Source of the DNA: Bradyrhizobium sp. AZCC 1693
GTDB lineage: Bacteria > Pseudomonadota > Alphaproteobacteria > Rhizobiales > Xanthobacteraceae
NCBI RefSeq assembly: GCF_036924745.1
Contig: NZ_JAZHSD010000001.1
Location: forward strand, 6,137,001 to 6,201,000
Length of the DNA: 64,000 nt
Direction of reading: 5' to 3'
Position 1 is the stretch's first letter. Every line of letters starts with the position of its first letter. The notes beneath the pieces are model-generated. The model was not told the origin of the DNA. It worked only from the letters and a program-made list of their open reading frames with translations, and did no database searches. Positions 36,184 to 44,591 of the stretch are shown here, piece after piece. Both the position numbers and the translations under genes were made by a program.

Positions 36184-36924
36184 ATGAAGATCGACGATGT
36201 CAGGCGAACCGCCTATTCGATGCCGCTGACCAACCCGTCATTCCCGCCGGGGCCGTATCGTTTCTTCAACCGCGAATATTTCATCATCACCTATCGCACC
36301 GATCCCGATGCGCTTGCCGCCGTGGTGCCCGAGCCGCTCGAAGTCACTGAGGCGGTCGTGAAATACGAATTCATCCGCATGCCTGATTCAACCGGCTTCG
36401 GCGATTACACCGAAACCGGCCAGGTGATCCCGGTCCGCCTGGAGGGAGAGGAGGGCGTCTACGTTCATTCGATGTATCTGGACGACGAGGGACCGATCGC
36501 CGGCGGCCGCGAGCTCTGGGGCTTCCCGAAGAAACTGGCTTCGCCGAAAATCGCCGTCGAGAGCGACGTGCTGGTCGGCACGCTGCACTACGGCTCGGTG
36601 CTGTGCGCCTCCGCCACCATGGGCTACAAGCATCGCCCGGTTGACCACGACACGGTGTTGAAGGCGATGAAGGCGCCAAACTTCATGCTCAAGATCATCC
36701 CGCATGTCGACGGCACCCCGCAGATCTGCGAACTGGTTCGCTATTATCTGGAAGACATCACGCTGAAGGAAGCATGGACCGGCCCCGCGGCGCTCGGCCT
36801 GTTCCCGCATGCACTTTGCGACGTGGCGCGGCTGCCGGTGCGCGAAGTGGTCTCCGCGCTGCATTTCAAGGCCGATCTGACGCTCGGCCTCGGGACGGTC
36901 GCGTTTGATTACATGGCGAAGTGA
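36184..36924 (+). CDS. Acetoacetate decarboxylase family protein
   Basis: A 246-residue protein, the usual length, from ATG 36184 with GAGG six bases ahead. The Schiff-base lysine pair K116-K117 in [13 protein letters not shown] corresponds to K115-K116 of Clostridium acetobutylicum Adc. The enzyme would decarboxylate acetoacetate or a related 3-oxo acid in the cytoplasm. Its position after a Liv-type importer and a ring-cleavage dioxygenase suggests a related catabolic role, though some family members act on other oxoacids. Confidence 0.9.
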   Translation: MKIDDVRRTAYSMPLTNPSFPPGPYRFFNREYFIITYRTDPDALAAVVPEPLEVTEAVVKYEFIRMPDSTGFGDYTETGQVIPVRLEGEEGVYVHSMYLDDEGPIAGGRELWGFPKKLASPKIAVESDVLVGTLHYGSVLCASATMGYKHRPVDHDTVLKAMKAPNFMLKIIPHVDGTPQICELVRYYLEDITLKEAWTGPAALGLFPHALCDVARLPVREVVSALHFKADLTLGLGTVAFDYMAK

Positions 36925-36945
36925 CGCGCGGGCTTTTGGCGGCGC

Positions 36946-37167
36946 TTACTGCGCGCCTCTTAGCGTGCAGGCGGTCGAGCAGGTCGTGGTCACGCCGCGC
37001 TCGCAGGCGATGCACACCGCGACGCACTGCTTGATGTCCTTGGGATTGTACTGGCTGTAAAGCTTGCGGGCGCAGTTGTCGATCGAGCCGGTGACGTCGT
37101 TATTGCTCTCAGGCGTGCACGCAGCCAGCCCCGCGGCCGACAGGACGATAGCAATAATGACGCGCAT
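36946..37167 (-). CDS. Small cysteine-rich lipoprotein, hypothetical
   Basis: A 73-residue protein with a lipobox at the end of its signal (MRVIIAIVLSAAGLAACTPE, lipidated Cys at residue 17). The mature part carries six further cysteines, including CVAVCIACERGVTTTC. No family is recognised. It lies convergent with the decarboxylase and isolated from other minus-strand genes. Confidence 0.65.
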   Translation of the reverse strand: MRVIIAIVLSAAGLAACTPESNNDVTGSIDNCARKLYSQYNPKDIKQCVAVCIACERGVTTTCSTACTLRGAQ

Positions 37168-37306
37168 GTTGGTCGCTCCAACCGGGAGCCGTCGCTGAAA
37201 GACTGCGGCGACGGCCTGGGGCCCTCGCAGAATTTACCCCTCAGGATTGCGCGATTGGATTAATCGAGGGTTACTAGGGACCGGGTTCCTATGCGTAGTC
37301 CTACGT

Positions 37307-37338
37307 GGCGGGATGTGTGCAGGTGCACACATCCCGCC
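37307..37338. repeat. 32-bp near-perfect palindrome downstream of the homospermidine synthase gene
   Basis: GGCGGGATGTGTGCA and TGCACACATCCCGCC are exact 15-base inverted copies around GG. It lies 21 bp past the hss stop codon. It may act as a transcript-end hairpin for hss, but no T-run follows on the minus strand. Its centre resembles the TGTGCAATTGCACA dyads inside several repeats of this window. Confidence 0.7.
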
Positions 37339-37358
37339 GGGAAGGCGTCGGGGTTACC

Positions 37359-38789
37359 TCAGCGCACCAGCACATTCCTGAACTGCCAGGGATCCGACGT
37401 GTCGATGTCTTCCGGAAACAGGCCCGGACGGTCCGACAGCGGCGTCCAGTCGGTGTAAAAACCCTTCACTGGGCCGAGATACGGCATCTGGATTTCGAGG
37501 CAGCGGCGGAAATCCATCTCGTCGGCCTCGACGATGCCGGCTTCCGGGTTTTCCAGCGCCCAGACCATGCCGGCCAGCACGGCCGAGGACACCTGCATGC
37601 CGGTGGCGTTCTGGTAGGGGCAGATGCGGCGGGTTTCCTCGATCGAGAGCTGCGAGCCGTACCAATAGGCGTTCTTGCCGTGGCCGTAGAGCAGCACGCC
37701 GAGCTCGTCGATGCCGTCCTCGATCTCGTTCTCGTCCAGAATGTGCCACTTCGACTGCATCTTGCCGGTCGCGCCGAAAATCTCGTGTAGCGACAGCACG
37801 GCGTCGTTGGCCGGGTGATAGGCGTAGTGGCAGGTCGGGCGATAGACCACTTTCGACCCGTCGCGCACGGTGAAATAGTCCGCAATCGAGATCGACTCGT
37901 TATGGGTGACGAGGAAGCCATATTGCGCGCCCGGTGTCGGGCACCACGAGCGCACGCGCGTGTTGGCGCCCGGCTGTAGCAGATAGATGGCGGCGCCACA
38001 GCCCTCGGTGTGCGCCCGGCCGTTCTCCGGCATCCACTTCTCATGCGTGCCCCAGCCGAGTTCGGCCGGCTGCATGCCCTCGGAAACGAAGCCCTCGACC
38101 GACCAGGTGTTGACGAACACGTTCATCAGCTTCGGCTTCTTCGACCGCTGGGTGTCGCGCTCGGCGATATGGATGCCCTTGACGCCGAGCTTTTGCGCGA
38201 GCTGGCCCCAGCCCTCGCGGCTCTGCGGCTCGTTGATCGTCAGACCTGTATCGCGGGCGATGTCGAGCAGCGCCTGCTTGACGAACCACGACACCATGCC
38301 GGGATTGGCGCCGCAGGTGGAGACCGCGGTGGTGCCGCCCGGGCTCTTGTGCTTGGCCGCCAGCAGCGTCTCGCGCAGCGCATAGTTGGAGCGCTTCTCC
38401 GGGCCGATCTTCTTGTCGAAATAGAAGCCGAGCCACGGCTCCACGACGGTGTCGATGTAGAGCGCGCCGATCTCGCGGCACAGCGTCATGATGTCGACCG
38501 ACGAAGTATCGACCGAAAGGTTGACGCAAAAACCCTGGCCGCCGCCGGCGGTGAGCAGCGGCACCAGCACCTCGCGGTAGTTCTCGCGAGTGATACCCTC
38601 TTTGATGAAGCGCACGCCGTGCTGCTTGGCGAGCTCGCCGTCCTCATGCGGATCGATGATGACGAAGCGCGACTTGTCATAATCGAAGTGGCGTTCGATC
38701 AAGGGCAGCGTGCCTTTGCCGATCGAGCCGAAGCCGATCATGACAATGGGGCCGGAAATTTTCGCATGGATTGGCGCGGACGGGCTCAT
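37359..38789 (-). CDS. hss: Homospermidine synthase
   Basis: A 476-residue enzyme that makes homospermidine from putrescine with NAD. The Rossmann fold opens with IVMIGFGSIGKGTLPLIERHFDY, and the family-specific CGANPGMVSWFVKQALLDIA and VVEPWLGFYFDKKIGPEKRS segments are present. Length agrees with the alphaproteobacterial enzyme. Its supplier of putrescine, ornithine decarboxylase, is encoded 1.4 kb upstream on the same strand. Homospermidine is the usual polyamine of many rhizobia. Confidence 0.96.
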   Translation of the reverse strand: MSPSAPIHAKISGPIVMIGFGSIGKGTLPLIERHFDYDKSRFVIIDPHEDGELAKQHGVRFIKEGITRENYREVLVPLLTAGGGQGFCVNLSVDTSSVDIMTLCREIGALYIDTVVEPWLGFYFDKKIGPEKRSNYALRETLLAAKHKSPGGTTAVSTCGANPGMVSWFVKQALLDIARDTGLTINEPQSREGWGQLAQKLGVKGIHIAERDTQRSKKPKLMNVFVNTWSVEGFVSEGMQPAELGWGTHEKWMPENGRAHTEGCGAAIYLLQPGANTRVRSWCPTPGAQYGFLVTHNESISIADYFTVRDGSKVVYRPTCHYAYHPANDAVLSLHEIFGATGKMQSKWHILDENEIEDGIDELGVLLYGHGKNAYWYGSQLSIEETRRICPYQNATGMQVSSAVLAGMVWALENPEAGIVEADEMDFRRCLEIQMPYLGPVKGFYTDWTPLSDRPGLFPEDIDTSDPWQFRNVLVR

Positions 38790-38831
38790 AAGTGGGTCTC
38801 CGGAAAGGTACGGTCTGTCGTGAAGGTGGGA

Positions 38832-39221
38832 TCAGGCGGTGCGGCGCTTCGCGGTCACTTCGATCTCGATCTTCATCTCGGGCTTGTAGAGGCCCGCGAC
38901 GACGAGAAGCGTAGCGGCGGGGCGGATGTCGCCGAGGACCTCGCCGCAAACGGCGAAATGGGCATCCGCGTCCGCATGGTCGGTGATGTAATACGTCGCG
39001 CGGACGATGTCGGCCATCGCGAAACCGCCTTCCTTCAGGGCGGCCTCGATGGTCTTGAAGCAGTTCCGTGACTGGCTCGTGACATCCGCCGGCATCGTCA
39101 TGGTGGCGTAATCGTAGCCGGTGGTGCCGGCGACAAAGGCGAAGTCGCCGTCGATGACGGCGCGGCTGTAGCCGGCGGTCTTCTCGAACGGCGAGCCGGT
39201 GGAGATCAGGCGACGGGGCAT
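38832..39221 (-). CDS. RidA-family protein (YjgF/YER057c/UK114)
   Basis: A 129-residue protein from ATG 39221 (MPRRLISTGSPFEKTAGYSR). FVAGTTGYDYATMTMPADV, ALKEGGFAMADIVRATYYIT and the end PEMKIEIEVTAKRR are typical of the family. The usual substrate arginine of RidA (in a PAAR or RPAAT motif) is seen as IRPAATLLVV. RidA proteins hydrolyse reactive enamines/imines. Its place directly upstream of hss suggests protection from an imine made in polyamine metabolism, but this is inference. Confidence 0.88.
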   Translation of the reverse strand: MPRRLISTGSPFEKTAGYSRAVIDGDFAFVAGTTGYDYATMTMPADVTSQSRNCFKTIEAALKEGGFAMADIVRATYYITDHADADAHFAVCGEVLGDIRPAATLLVVAGLYKPEMKIEIEVTAKRRTA

Positions 39222-39315
39222 CGGAACCTCGATCGTGGGAAGGACTGGGGATGATCCGGGGCGGGTTTGGCGCGGTTTAAGGGCTTTTCGCCTGTGCGCG
39301 CAACCCCTCGCGGGA

Positions 39316-39486
39316 CTACCGGGATGGCCTGACAACATCGGAAGCCGGGGGCGCGGAGCCGCCCCAGCGGCGCACCAGGAGGTCCCGCACGATCATGACC
39401 GAGATCACGATCAGGAGCACTGTGGTGATGACGCTACGGAGGCGTGGGCGCGCGCCGGCGCCTTTCTCAGGAGGGGTCTCCGGCAT
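39316..39486 (-). CDS. Small single-pass membrane protein, hypothetical
   Basis: A 56-residue protein beginning MPETPPEKGAGARPRLRSV. A basic cytoplasmic start is followed by one hydrophobic helix (ITTVLLIVISVMIV) and a basic RDLLVRRWGG segment. It starts four bases after the stop of the GNAT gene and would be translated from the same transcript. No family is known to me. Its clean topology and tight spacing support a real gene although it is short. Confidence 0.6.
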   Translation of the reverse strand: MPETPPEKGAGARPRLRSVITTVLLIVISVMIVRDLLVRRWGGSAPPASDVVRPSR

Positions 39487-39490
39487 GGCG

Positions 39491-40090
39491 CTACGCCACG
39501 CGCGGCACGAGCAGTGCCCTTCTCACCCGGGCTGCCTTCGTCTTGGGCAGCGGCGCGCCGGTCGGCGCGATCATGCCCCAGGCGCCACTGAGCGCGCCCT
39601 CACACAGCTCCAGGCCGAGCAGCCGGTCGCGCTCGAACGCACCCGGCAGCGACAGCCCGCCGGTCTTCCGGTGCGAGAAGCCGAAACGGGCGTAATAGGG
39701 CGCATCGCCCAGCAGGATTACCGCGCGATGGCCACGCGCCTTCGCCGCCGCGAGCGCGTGGTCCATCAGCGCAGCCCCGACGCCGAGCTGGCGGCAGGAA
39801 GCCTCCACCGCCAGCGGGCCGAGCATGAGCGCCGGCTGGCCGCCGGCGCTGACGTGCCACAACCGCACGGTGCCCACCAGGCGGCCCTGCGCGACCGCCG
39901 ACAGGCTGAGGCCTTCGGCGGGCGCGCGTCCGTCGCGCAGGCGCTGGCAGGTGCGCATATGGCGATTTTCGCCAAAGCAGGCATCCAGCAGCGCCTCGCG
40001 CGCAGCGACGTCCGAGGCCTGCTCGCTGCGGATCGCGAACGGAGCGGCGTCAGTGGCGAGGACAGCAGTGGTCTTCCGCAAAGCAGTCAT
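39491..40090 (-). CDS. GNAT-family N-acetyltransferase (YhbS-like)
   Basis: A 199-residue protein. The acetyl-CoA site is visible at LGPLAVEASCRQLGVGAALM, and VILLGDAPYYARFGFSH is a YhbS hallmark. The acceptor is unknown. Placed between ornithine decarboxylase and the small membrane protein, RidA and homospermidine synthase genes, it may be part of the polyamine transcript. Polyamine acetylation is possible but not shown. Confidence 0.88.
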   Translation of the reverse strand: MTALRKTTAVLATDAAPFAIRSEQASDVAAREALLDACFGENRHMRTCQRLRDGRAPAEGLSLSAVAQGRLVGTVRLWHVSAGGQPALMLGPLAVEASCRQLGVGAALMDHALAAAKARGHRAVILLGDAPYYARFGFSHRKTGGLSLPGAFERDRLLGLELCEGALSGAWGMIAPTGAPLPKTKAARVRRALLVPRVA

Positions 40091-40162
40091 GGCACGTCAG
40101 TCCCCGCTTCCACGGCAGGCAAGCCGCGCGAAGCGTTGTCTTGAATTCGGATGTGCAGGGGA

Positions 40163-40184
40163 GGGAGCCGGCGCACCGGCTCCC
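40163..40184 (-). terminator. GC-rich hairpin after ornithine decarboxylase gene
   Basis: GGGAGCCGG, CGCA and CCGGCTCCC form a perfect 9-bp stem 25 bases past the decarboxylase stop. No T-run follows on the minus strand, so it would be a weak or Rho-assisted terminator or a processing site, which would leave some transcription into the GNAT gene. Confidence 0.45.
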
Positions 40185-40208
40185 GTTATTCGAGCCTCAA
40201 ACGAGGCG

Positions 40209-41351
40209 TCAGATGTGGTAGGTCCGCAGCGGCGGGATGCCGTTGAACGCCACCGACGAGTAGGTCGACGTGTACGCCCCGGTGCCTTCGATCAAGAGCT
40301 TGTCGCCGATCTCGAGCGTCACCGGAAGCGGATACGGCAGCTTCTCGTACAGCACGTCGGCAGAGTCGCAGGTCGGCCCCGCGAGCACGCACGGCGTCAT
40401 GTCCGCGCCGTCATGCGGCGTGCGGATGGCGTAGCGGATCGACTCGTCCATCGTCTCGGCGAGACCGCCGAACTTGCCGATGTCGAGATACACCCAGCGC
40501 ACCTCGTCCTCGTCGCTCTTCTTGGAGATCAGAACGACTTCGGTCTCGATGATGCCGGCATTTCCGACCATGCCACGGCCCGGCTCGATGATGGTTTCCG
40601 GGATCTGGTTGCCGAAATGCTTGCGCAGCGCACGGAAGATCGACCGGCCGTATTGCACGACCGGAGGAACGTCCTTGAGGTACCTGGTCGGGAATCCACC
40701 GCCCATGTTGACCATGGACAGGCTGATCCCGCGCTCCGCACAGTCACGGAACACCGTCGAGGCCATCGCCAGCGCGCGGTCCCACGCCTTCACCTTGCGC
40801 TGCTGCGAGCCGACATGGAACGAGATGCCGCACGGCTCCAGGCCCAGGCGCTTGGCGAGGTCGAGCACCTCGACCGCCATCTCCGGGTCGCAGCCGAACT
40901 TCCGCGACAGCGGCCACTCGGCGCCTGCGCAGTCATACAGAATGCGGCAGAACACTTTTGCGCCGGGGGCGGCTCGCGCGATCTTTTCGACCTCTGCAGC
41001 GCAGTCGACCGCGAACAGGCGAATGCCGAGCGCGAAGGCGCGCGCGATGTCGCGCTCCTTCTTGATCGTATTGCCATAGGAGATGCGGTCCGGGGTCGCT
41101 CCTGCAGTCAGCGCCATTTCGATCTCGGCGACGGTCGCCGTGTCGAAGCACGAGCCCATCGAGGCCAGGAGCTGCAGCACTTCGGGCGCCGGGTTCGCCT
41201 TCACCGCGTAGAACACGCGGCTGTCCGGCAAGGCCTTCGCAAAGGTCTGGTAATTGTCGCGCACGACTTCGAGGTCGACCACGAGGCACGGCTCGGTGTC
41301 TTGGCCCTCGCTGCGGCGGTTACGCAGGAATTCCTGAATACGTTCGGTCAT
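40209..41351 (-). CDS. odc: Ornithine decarboxylase, alanine racemase-fold (type III) enzyme
   Basis: A 380-residue PLP enzyme from ATG 41351 behind GGAGGG; longer in-frame starts lie in the leader and are less likely. The PLP lysine is K51 in VFYAVKANPAPEVL. GPTCDSADVL supplies the active-site cysteine, and HVGSQQRKVKAWDRAL and EPGRGMVGNAG bind PLP phosphate. The eukaryotic-type family also contains lysine/ornithine enzymes of alphaproteobacteria, so some lysine activity is possible. It makes putrescine, the substrate of homospermidine synthase encoded downstream. A long structured leader precedes it. Confidence 0.92.
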   Translation of the reverse strand: MTERIQEFLRNRRSEGQDTEPCLVVDLEVVRDNYQTFAKALPDSRVFYAVKANPAPEVLQLLASMGSCFDTATVAEIEMALTAGATPDRISYGNTIKKERDIARAFALGIRLFAVDCAAEVEKIARAAPGAKVFCRILYDCAGAEWPLSRKFGCDPEMAVEVLDLAKRLGLEPCGISFHVGSQQRKVKAWDRALAMASTVFRDCAERGISLSMVNMGGGFPTRYLKDVPPVVQYGRSIFRALRKHFGNQIPETIIEPGRGMVGNAGIIETEVVLISKKSDEDEVRWVYLDIGKFGGLAETMDESIRYAIRTPHDGADMTPCVLAGPTCDSADVLYEKLPYPLPVTLEIGDKLLIEGTGAYTSTYSSVAFNGIPPLRTYHI

Positions 41352-41997
41352 AGCACCCTCCAAACGGCCCAGCGACGGGACCCGTTCAAATTTTGATCTC
41401 GGACATGAGTGCTTCGGCGTTGTCGCACGATGGAGACGCGACGAGGCCTCGAACTCAGACCGAATTGTGCTGCCGTGGATTGGTTGGGAATGCTCCCGCC
41501 CGCACACCTGGCAATGAAGGACAAGCCTTTTCAGTAGCCCGCGCCGGCGTTGGAATGCCGGTAGAGACCAAAAAAGCCCGATCCGTCGTTGCTTTAAGTC
41601 GCGTCCCCCGTTGAGAGCGGGGTGCGCCGGTTCGCCTCCGGCTGCCAGTCACGGTTGCAAAGGATGCAGAGACCTTCAACGGCATCTCTTGAGAGAGATG
41701 CTGGCCACTCGAACAGAAGCGACCCTCGGTTCTTCATCCCTTGGCGGCTGTCCGGCCTCTTGTCCGGATACCTACCGACTGACACACGACCACAGGCACG
41801 TGCGAAATTGGGCAAGGCTGGAAATAAGACTTTTGATTCTGCTTCGCAACAATTTTTTTAGGCTGGGGACAAATTTCCCCATGCGTGCTTACAAATTGGT
41901 TCTCGGCGCGCGCAGCCGATGAACAAACATGAATGGACGTTAAGATTTCCGCGAGCGCTGCAGCGCCTGTGCCGCAGCGCTTTCTTGAACACGCGCG
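41352..41997. other. 646-bp gap containing the ornithine decarboxylase leader
   Basis: Besides the structured RNA above, the stretch has a short hairpin CCGGC/GCCGG at 41543-41560 between the presumed attenuator and the coding region. AT-rich DNA near 41820-41880 on the minus strand is a likely site for the decarboxylase promoter. No gene was seen on either strand. Confidence 0.55.
41570..41705 (-). ncRNA. Structured leader upstream of ornithine decarboxylase, candidate speF-type RNA
   Basis: Read on the minus strand, the leader has a perfect 8-bp hairpin (GCATCTCT/AGAGATGC, 41682-41701), then CCGG-AGGCGAA-CCGG, then CCCCG-CTCTCAA-CGGGG. It ends with AAAGC...GCTTTTTT (41570-41595), which resembles an intrinsic terminator about 220 bases before the start codon. 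A conserved RNA called speF is known from alphaproteobacterial ornithine decarboxylase leaders, and this region has the right position. I could not check the consensus, so the assignment is tentative. It suggests transcription attenuation by polyamine or ornithine level. Confidence 0.5.
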
Positions 41998-42258
41998 TCA
42001 GGCGCGCTTGAAGAACGGCTCGATGCGTTGCGCGGCGCGGATGAACGCCACCATGATCAGCACGCCGATCCCGAACAGCACCGCCTGGAGGATATGCGCG
42101 GCGGTGTCGTCGAGGCCGAACAGGATCGCGAGCGCCCAGCCGCCGGCAAACGCCGCGCCGAACACTTCGGCGCCGATCAGGATCGCCGCCGAGATGACGG
42201 TGATGACGCTCGGCCAGACGATCGCGCGGGAGGAGGTGGAAGCGGGCTGTGGGCTCAT
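41998..42258 (-). CDS. Small two-helix membrane protein, hypothetical
   Basis: An 86-residue protein from ATG 42258, behind AGGACC. Two hydrophobic segments are clear: ITVISAAILIGAEVFGAAFAGG and AVLFGIGVLIMVAFI, with GLDDTAAHI between them and a basic end (RIEPFFKRA). No named family is recognised. A longer reading frame upstream exists, but the repeat at 42364 makes it unlikely to be coding. Confidence 0.65.
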   Translation of the reverse strand: MSPQPASTSSRAIVWPSVITVISAAILIGAEVFGAAFAGGWALAILFGLDDTAAHILQAVLFGIGVLIMVAFIRAAQRIEPFFKRA

Positions 42259-42363
42259 GGAAAAGGTCCTGTTCAAGGGGCGCAATCTCTCCGAAAAGCC
42301 CCCATCTATCAAGCGCAAAAAGCCCAAAAATGCCGCATCGCGTGATATAGATTGCCGCATGTT

Positions 42364-42422
42364 CCAGAGCGTTTTCAAGCGAAATGGCGACCGGTTCGCG
42401 CTAAAGAAAACGCGTCAAAACA
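42364..42422. repeat. Dispersed intergenic repeat, family S, copy S1
   Basis: The core AGCGTTTTCAAGCGAA, ACCGGTTCGCGCTAAAG and AAAACGCGTCAAAA is found again in inverted orientation at 56370-56421, over about 50 bases with few differences. It is therefore a short dispersed element of the genome. Confidence 0.7.
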
Positions 42423-42427
42423 AGGTT

Positions 42428-42465
42428 GGAGCCCGGCCCTGATCAATCAGGGCCGAGAGGGCTCC
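42428..42465 (+). promoter_or_regulatory. Strong nested stem-loop in the leader of the M3 peptidase gene
   Basis: GGAGCCC pairs with GGGCTCC, and inside it GGCCCTGAT pairs with ATCAGGGCC around CA. The 38-base structure ends 22 bases before the ATG at 42488. It could be a transcript-stability or attenuation element; no T-run follows, so termination is unlikely. Confidence 0.55.
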
Positions 42466-42487
42466 AGAGGAAAAGACGGGATTTGTG

Positions 42488-44578
42488 ATGTCAGAAACCC
42501 TGCAGACGGCAGCCGCTCCGGAAGCTGGAGCAAATCCGCTGCTTCAGCCGTGGCAGGCGCCGTTCGAGACGCCGCCCTTCGCCGAGATCGAGCCGGAGCA
42601 CTTCCTGCCCGCCTTCGAGCAGGCCTTTGCCGACCATGCCGCCGAGATCGCGGCGATCAGCCATGACCCCACCCTGCCGGACTTCGCCAACACCATCACG
42701 GCGCTGGAGCGCTCCGGCAAGCTGCTCTCCAAGGTCGCAGCCGTGTTCTACGACCTGGTCTCGGCGCACTCCAATCCGGCGATTCTCGAGATCGACAAGG
42801 AAGTCTCCTTGCGGATGGCGCGGCACTGGAACCCGATCATGATGAACGCGGTGCTGTTCGGCCGCATCGCGATGCTGCACGAGAAGCGCGCCACGCTCGG
42901 CCTGACGGCTGAGCAGATGCGGCTGCTGGAGCGCACCTACACCAACTTCTACCGCGCCGGCGCCGGCCTTGACGAGGTTGCCAAGAAGCGGCGGGCCGAG
43001 ATCAACGAGCGGCTGGCCCAGCTCGGCACCTCGTTCAGCCACCACCTGCTCGGCGACGAGCAGGACTGGTTCATGGAGCTCGGCGAGGACGACCGCGCCG
43101 GGCTTCCCGAGGCGTTCGTCGCCGCGGCGAAGGCGGCGGCCGAAGAGCGGGGCATGGCAGGCAAGGCGATCGTGACGCTGTCGCGCTCCTCGGTGGAGCC
43201 GTTCCTGAAGAGCTCGTCGCGCCGCGACCTGCGCGAGAAGGTCTTCAAGGCCTTCACCGCGCGCGGCGACAATGGCAACGCCAACGACAACAACGCCACC
43301 ATCGTGGAGATCCTGGAGCTCCGCGAGGAGGCCGCCAGGATCATGGGCTATCCGACCTACGCCGCCTACCGGCTGGAGGATTCCATGGCCAAGACGCCGG
43401 AAGCCGTCCGCAGCCTGCTGGAGCGGGTCTGGAAGCCCGCGCGGGCGCGGGCGCTCGCCGACCGCGACGCGTTGCAGGAGTTGATCGCGGAGGAAGGCGG
43501 CAACTTCACCCTCGCGCCGTGGGACTGGCGCTATTATTCCGAAATCCTGCGCCAGCGCCGCGCCAATTTCGACGACGCCGCGATCAAGCCCTATCTGGTT
43601 CTCGACCACATGATCGAGGCCGCCTTCGACTGCGCCACCCGCCTGTTCGGGATCACCTTCTCGGAGCGGAAGGACGTCCCGGTCTGGCATCCGGACGTCC
43701 GGGTCTGGGAGGTCAAGGACGCCGACGGCAAGCACAAGGCGCTGTTCTACGGCGATTACTTCGCCAGGCCCTCAAAGCGCTCCGGCGCCTGGATGACCTC
43801 GCTGCGCGACCAGCAGAAGCTCGACGGCGAGATCGCCCCGCTGATCATCAATGTCTGCAACTTCGCCAAGGGGGCCGGCGGTGAGCCGTCGCTGCTGTCG
43901 CCGGACGATGCGCGGACGCTATTCCACGAATTCGGCCATGGCCTGCACGGCATGCTGTCCAACGTGACCTATCCCTCGCTGTCGGGGACATCCGTGTTCA
44001 CCGATTTCGTAGAGCTGCCCTCGCAGCTCTACGAGCACTGGCAGGAGCAGCCGCAGGTGCTGCGGCAGTTCGCAAAACACTACCAGACCGGCGAGCCGCT
44101 GCCGGACGACCTGCTGGCCCGCTTCCTGGCTGCCCGCAAGTTCAACCAGGGCTTTGCCACCGTGGAATTCGTCTCCTCGGCGCTGATCGACCTCGAATTC
44201 CACACCCAGCCGGCCGCGGCCAGCCGGGATGTTTCGGCATTCGAGAAGGCCGAATTGGAAAAGATCGGCATGCCCGCGGAAATCGCGCTGCGGCACCGGC
44301 CCACGCAGTTCGGTCATATTTTTTCCGGCGATCATTATGCGTCCGGCTATTACAGCTACATGTGGTCGGAAGTGATGGACGCCGACGCCTTTGGCGCCTT
44401 CGAGGAGGCCGGCGACATCTTCGATCCCTCAACCGCCAAACGCCTGCACGACGACATCTATTCGTCGGGCGGCTCGCGCGAGCCGGAGGAGGCCTATGTC
44501 GCCTTCCGCGGTCGCGAGCCGGAGGCCGACGCGCTGTTGCGGCGTCGGGGCCTGCTCGAAACAACACCGGCGGCCTGA
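42488..44578 (+). CDS. M3-family zinc oligopeptidase (PrlC/Dcp-like)
   Basis: A 696-residue metallopeptidase. The HExxH zinc motif is at H480-E481-H484 in LFHEFGHGLHGML, with the third ligand expected about 26 residues later in TDFVELPSQ. ILNLCNF-like (LIINVCNFAKG) and the C-terminal YYSYMWSEVMDADAFGAFEE are typical of M3A peptidases. It has no signal peptide and degrades short peptides in the cytoplasm. ATG 42488 is preferred; an adjacent GTG at 42485 is possible. An unusual stem-loop lies just upstream. Confidence 0.95.
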   Translation: MSETLQTAAAPEAGANPLLQPWQAPFETPPFAEIEPEHFLPAFEQAFADHAAEIAAISHDPTLPDFANTITALERSGKLLSKVAAVFYDLVSAHSNPAILEIDKEVSLRMARHWNPIMMNAVLFGRIAMLHEKRATLGLTAEQMRLLERTYTNFYRAGAGLDEVAKKRRAEINERLAQLGTSFSHHLLGDEQDWFMELGEDDRAGLPEAFVAAAKAAAEERGMAGKAIVTLSRSSVEPFLKSSSRRDLREKVFKAFTARGDNGNANDNNATIVEILELREEAARIMGYPTYAAYRLEDSMAKTPEAVRSLLERVWKPARARALADRDALQELIAEEGGNFTLAPWDWRYYSEILRQRRANFDDAAIKPYLVLDHMIEAAFDCATRLFGITFSERKDVPVWHPDVRVWEVKDADGKHKALFYGDYFARPSKRSGAWMTSLRDQQKLDGEIAPLIINVCNFAKGAGGEPSLLSPDDARTLFHEFGHGLHGMLSNVTYPSLSGTSVFTDFVELPSQLYEHWQEQPQVLRQFAKHYQTGEPLPDDLLARFLAARKFNQGFATVEFVSSALIDLEFHTQPAAASRDVSAFEKAELEKIGMPAEIALRHRPTQFGHIFSGDHYASGYYSYMWSEVMDADAFGAFEEAGDIFDPSTAKRLHDDIYSSGGSREPEEAYVAFRGREPEADALLRRRGLLETTPAA

Positions 44579-44591
44579 GGTGACATCAACC

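Noticed and set aside
41622..41646. GCCGGTTCGCCTCCGGC resembling a tRNA T-arm on the plus strand
   Set aside because: The T-loop lacks the conserved adenine and no cloverleaf can be completed; the segment is better explained as part of the minus-strand leader RNA.
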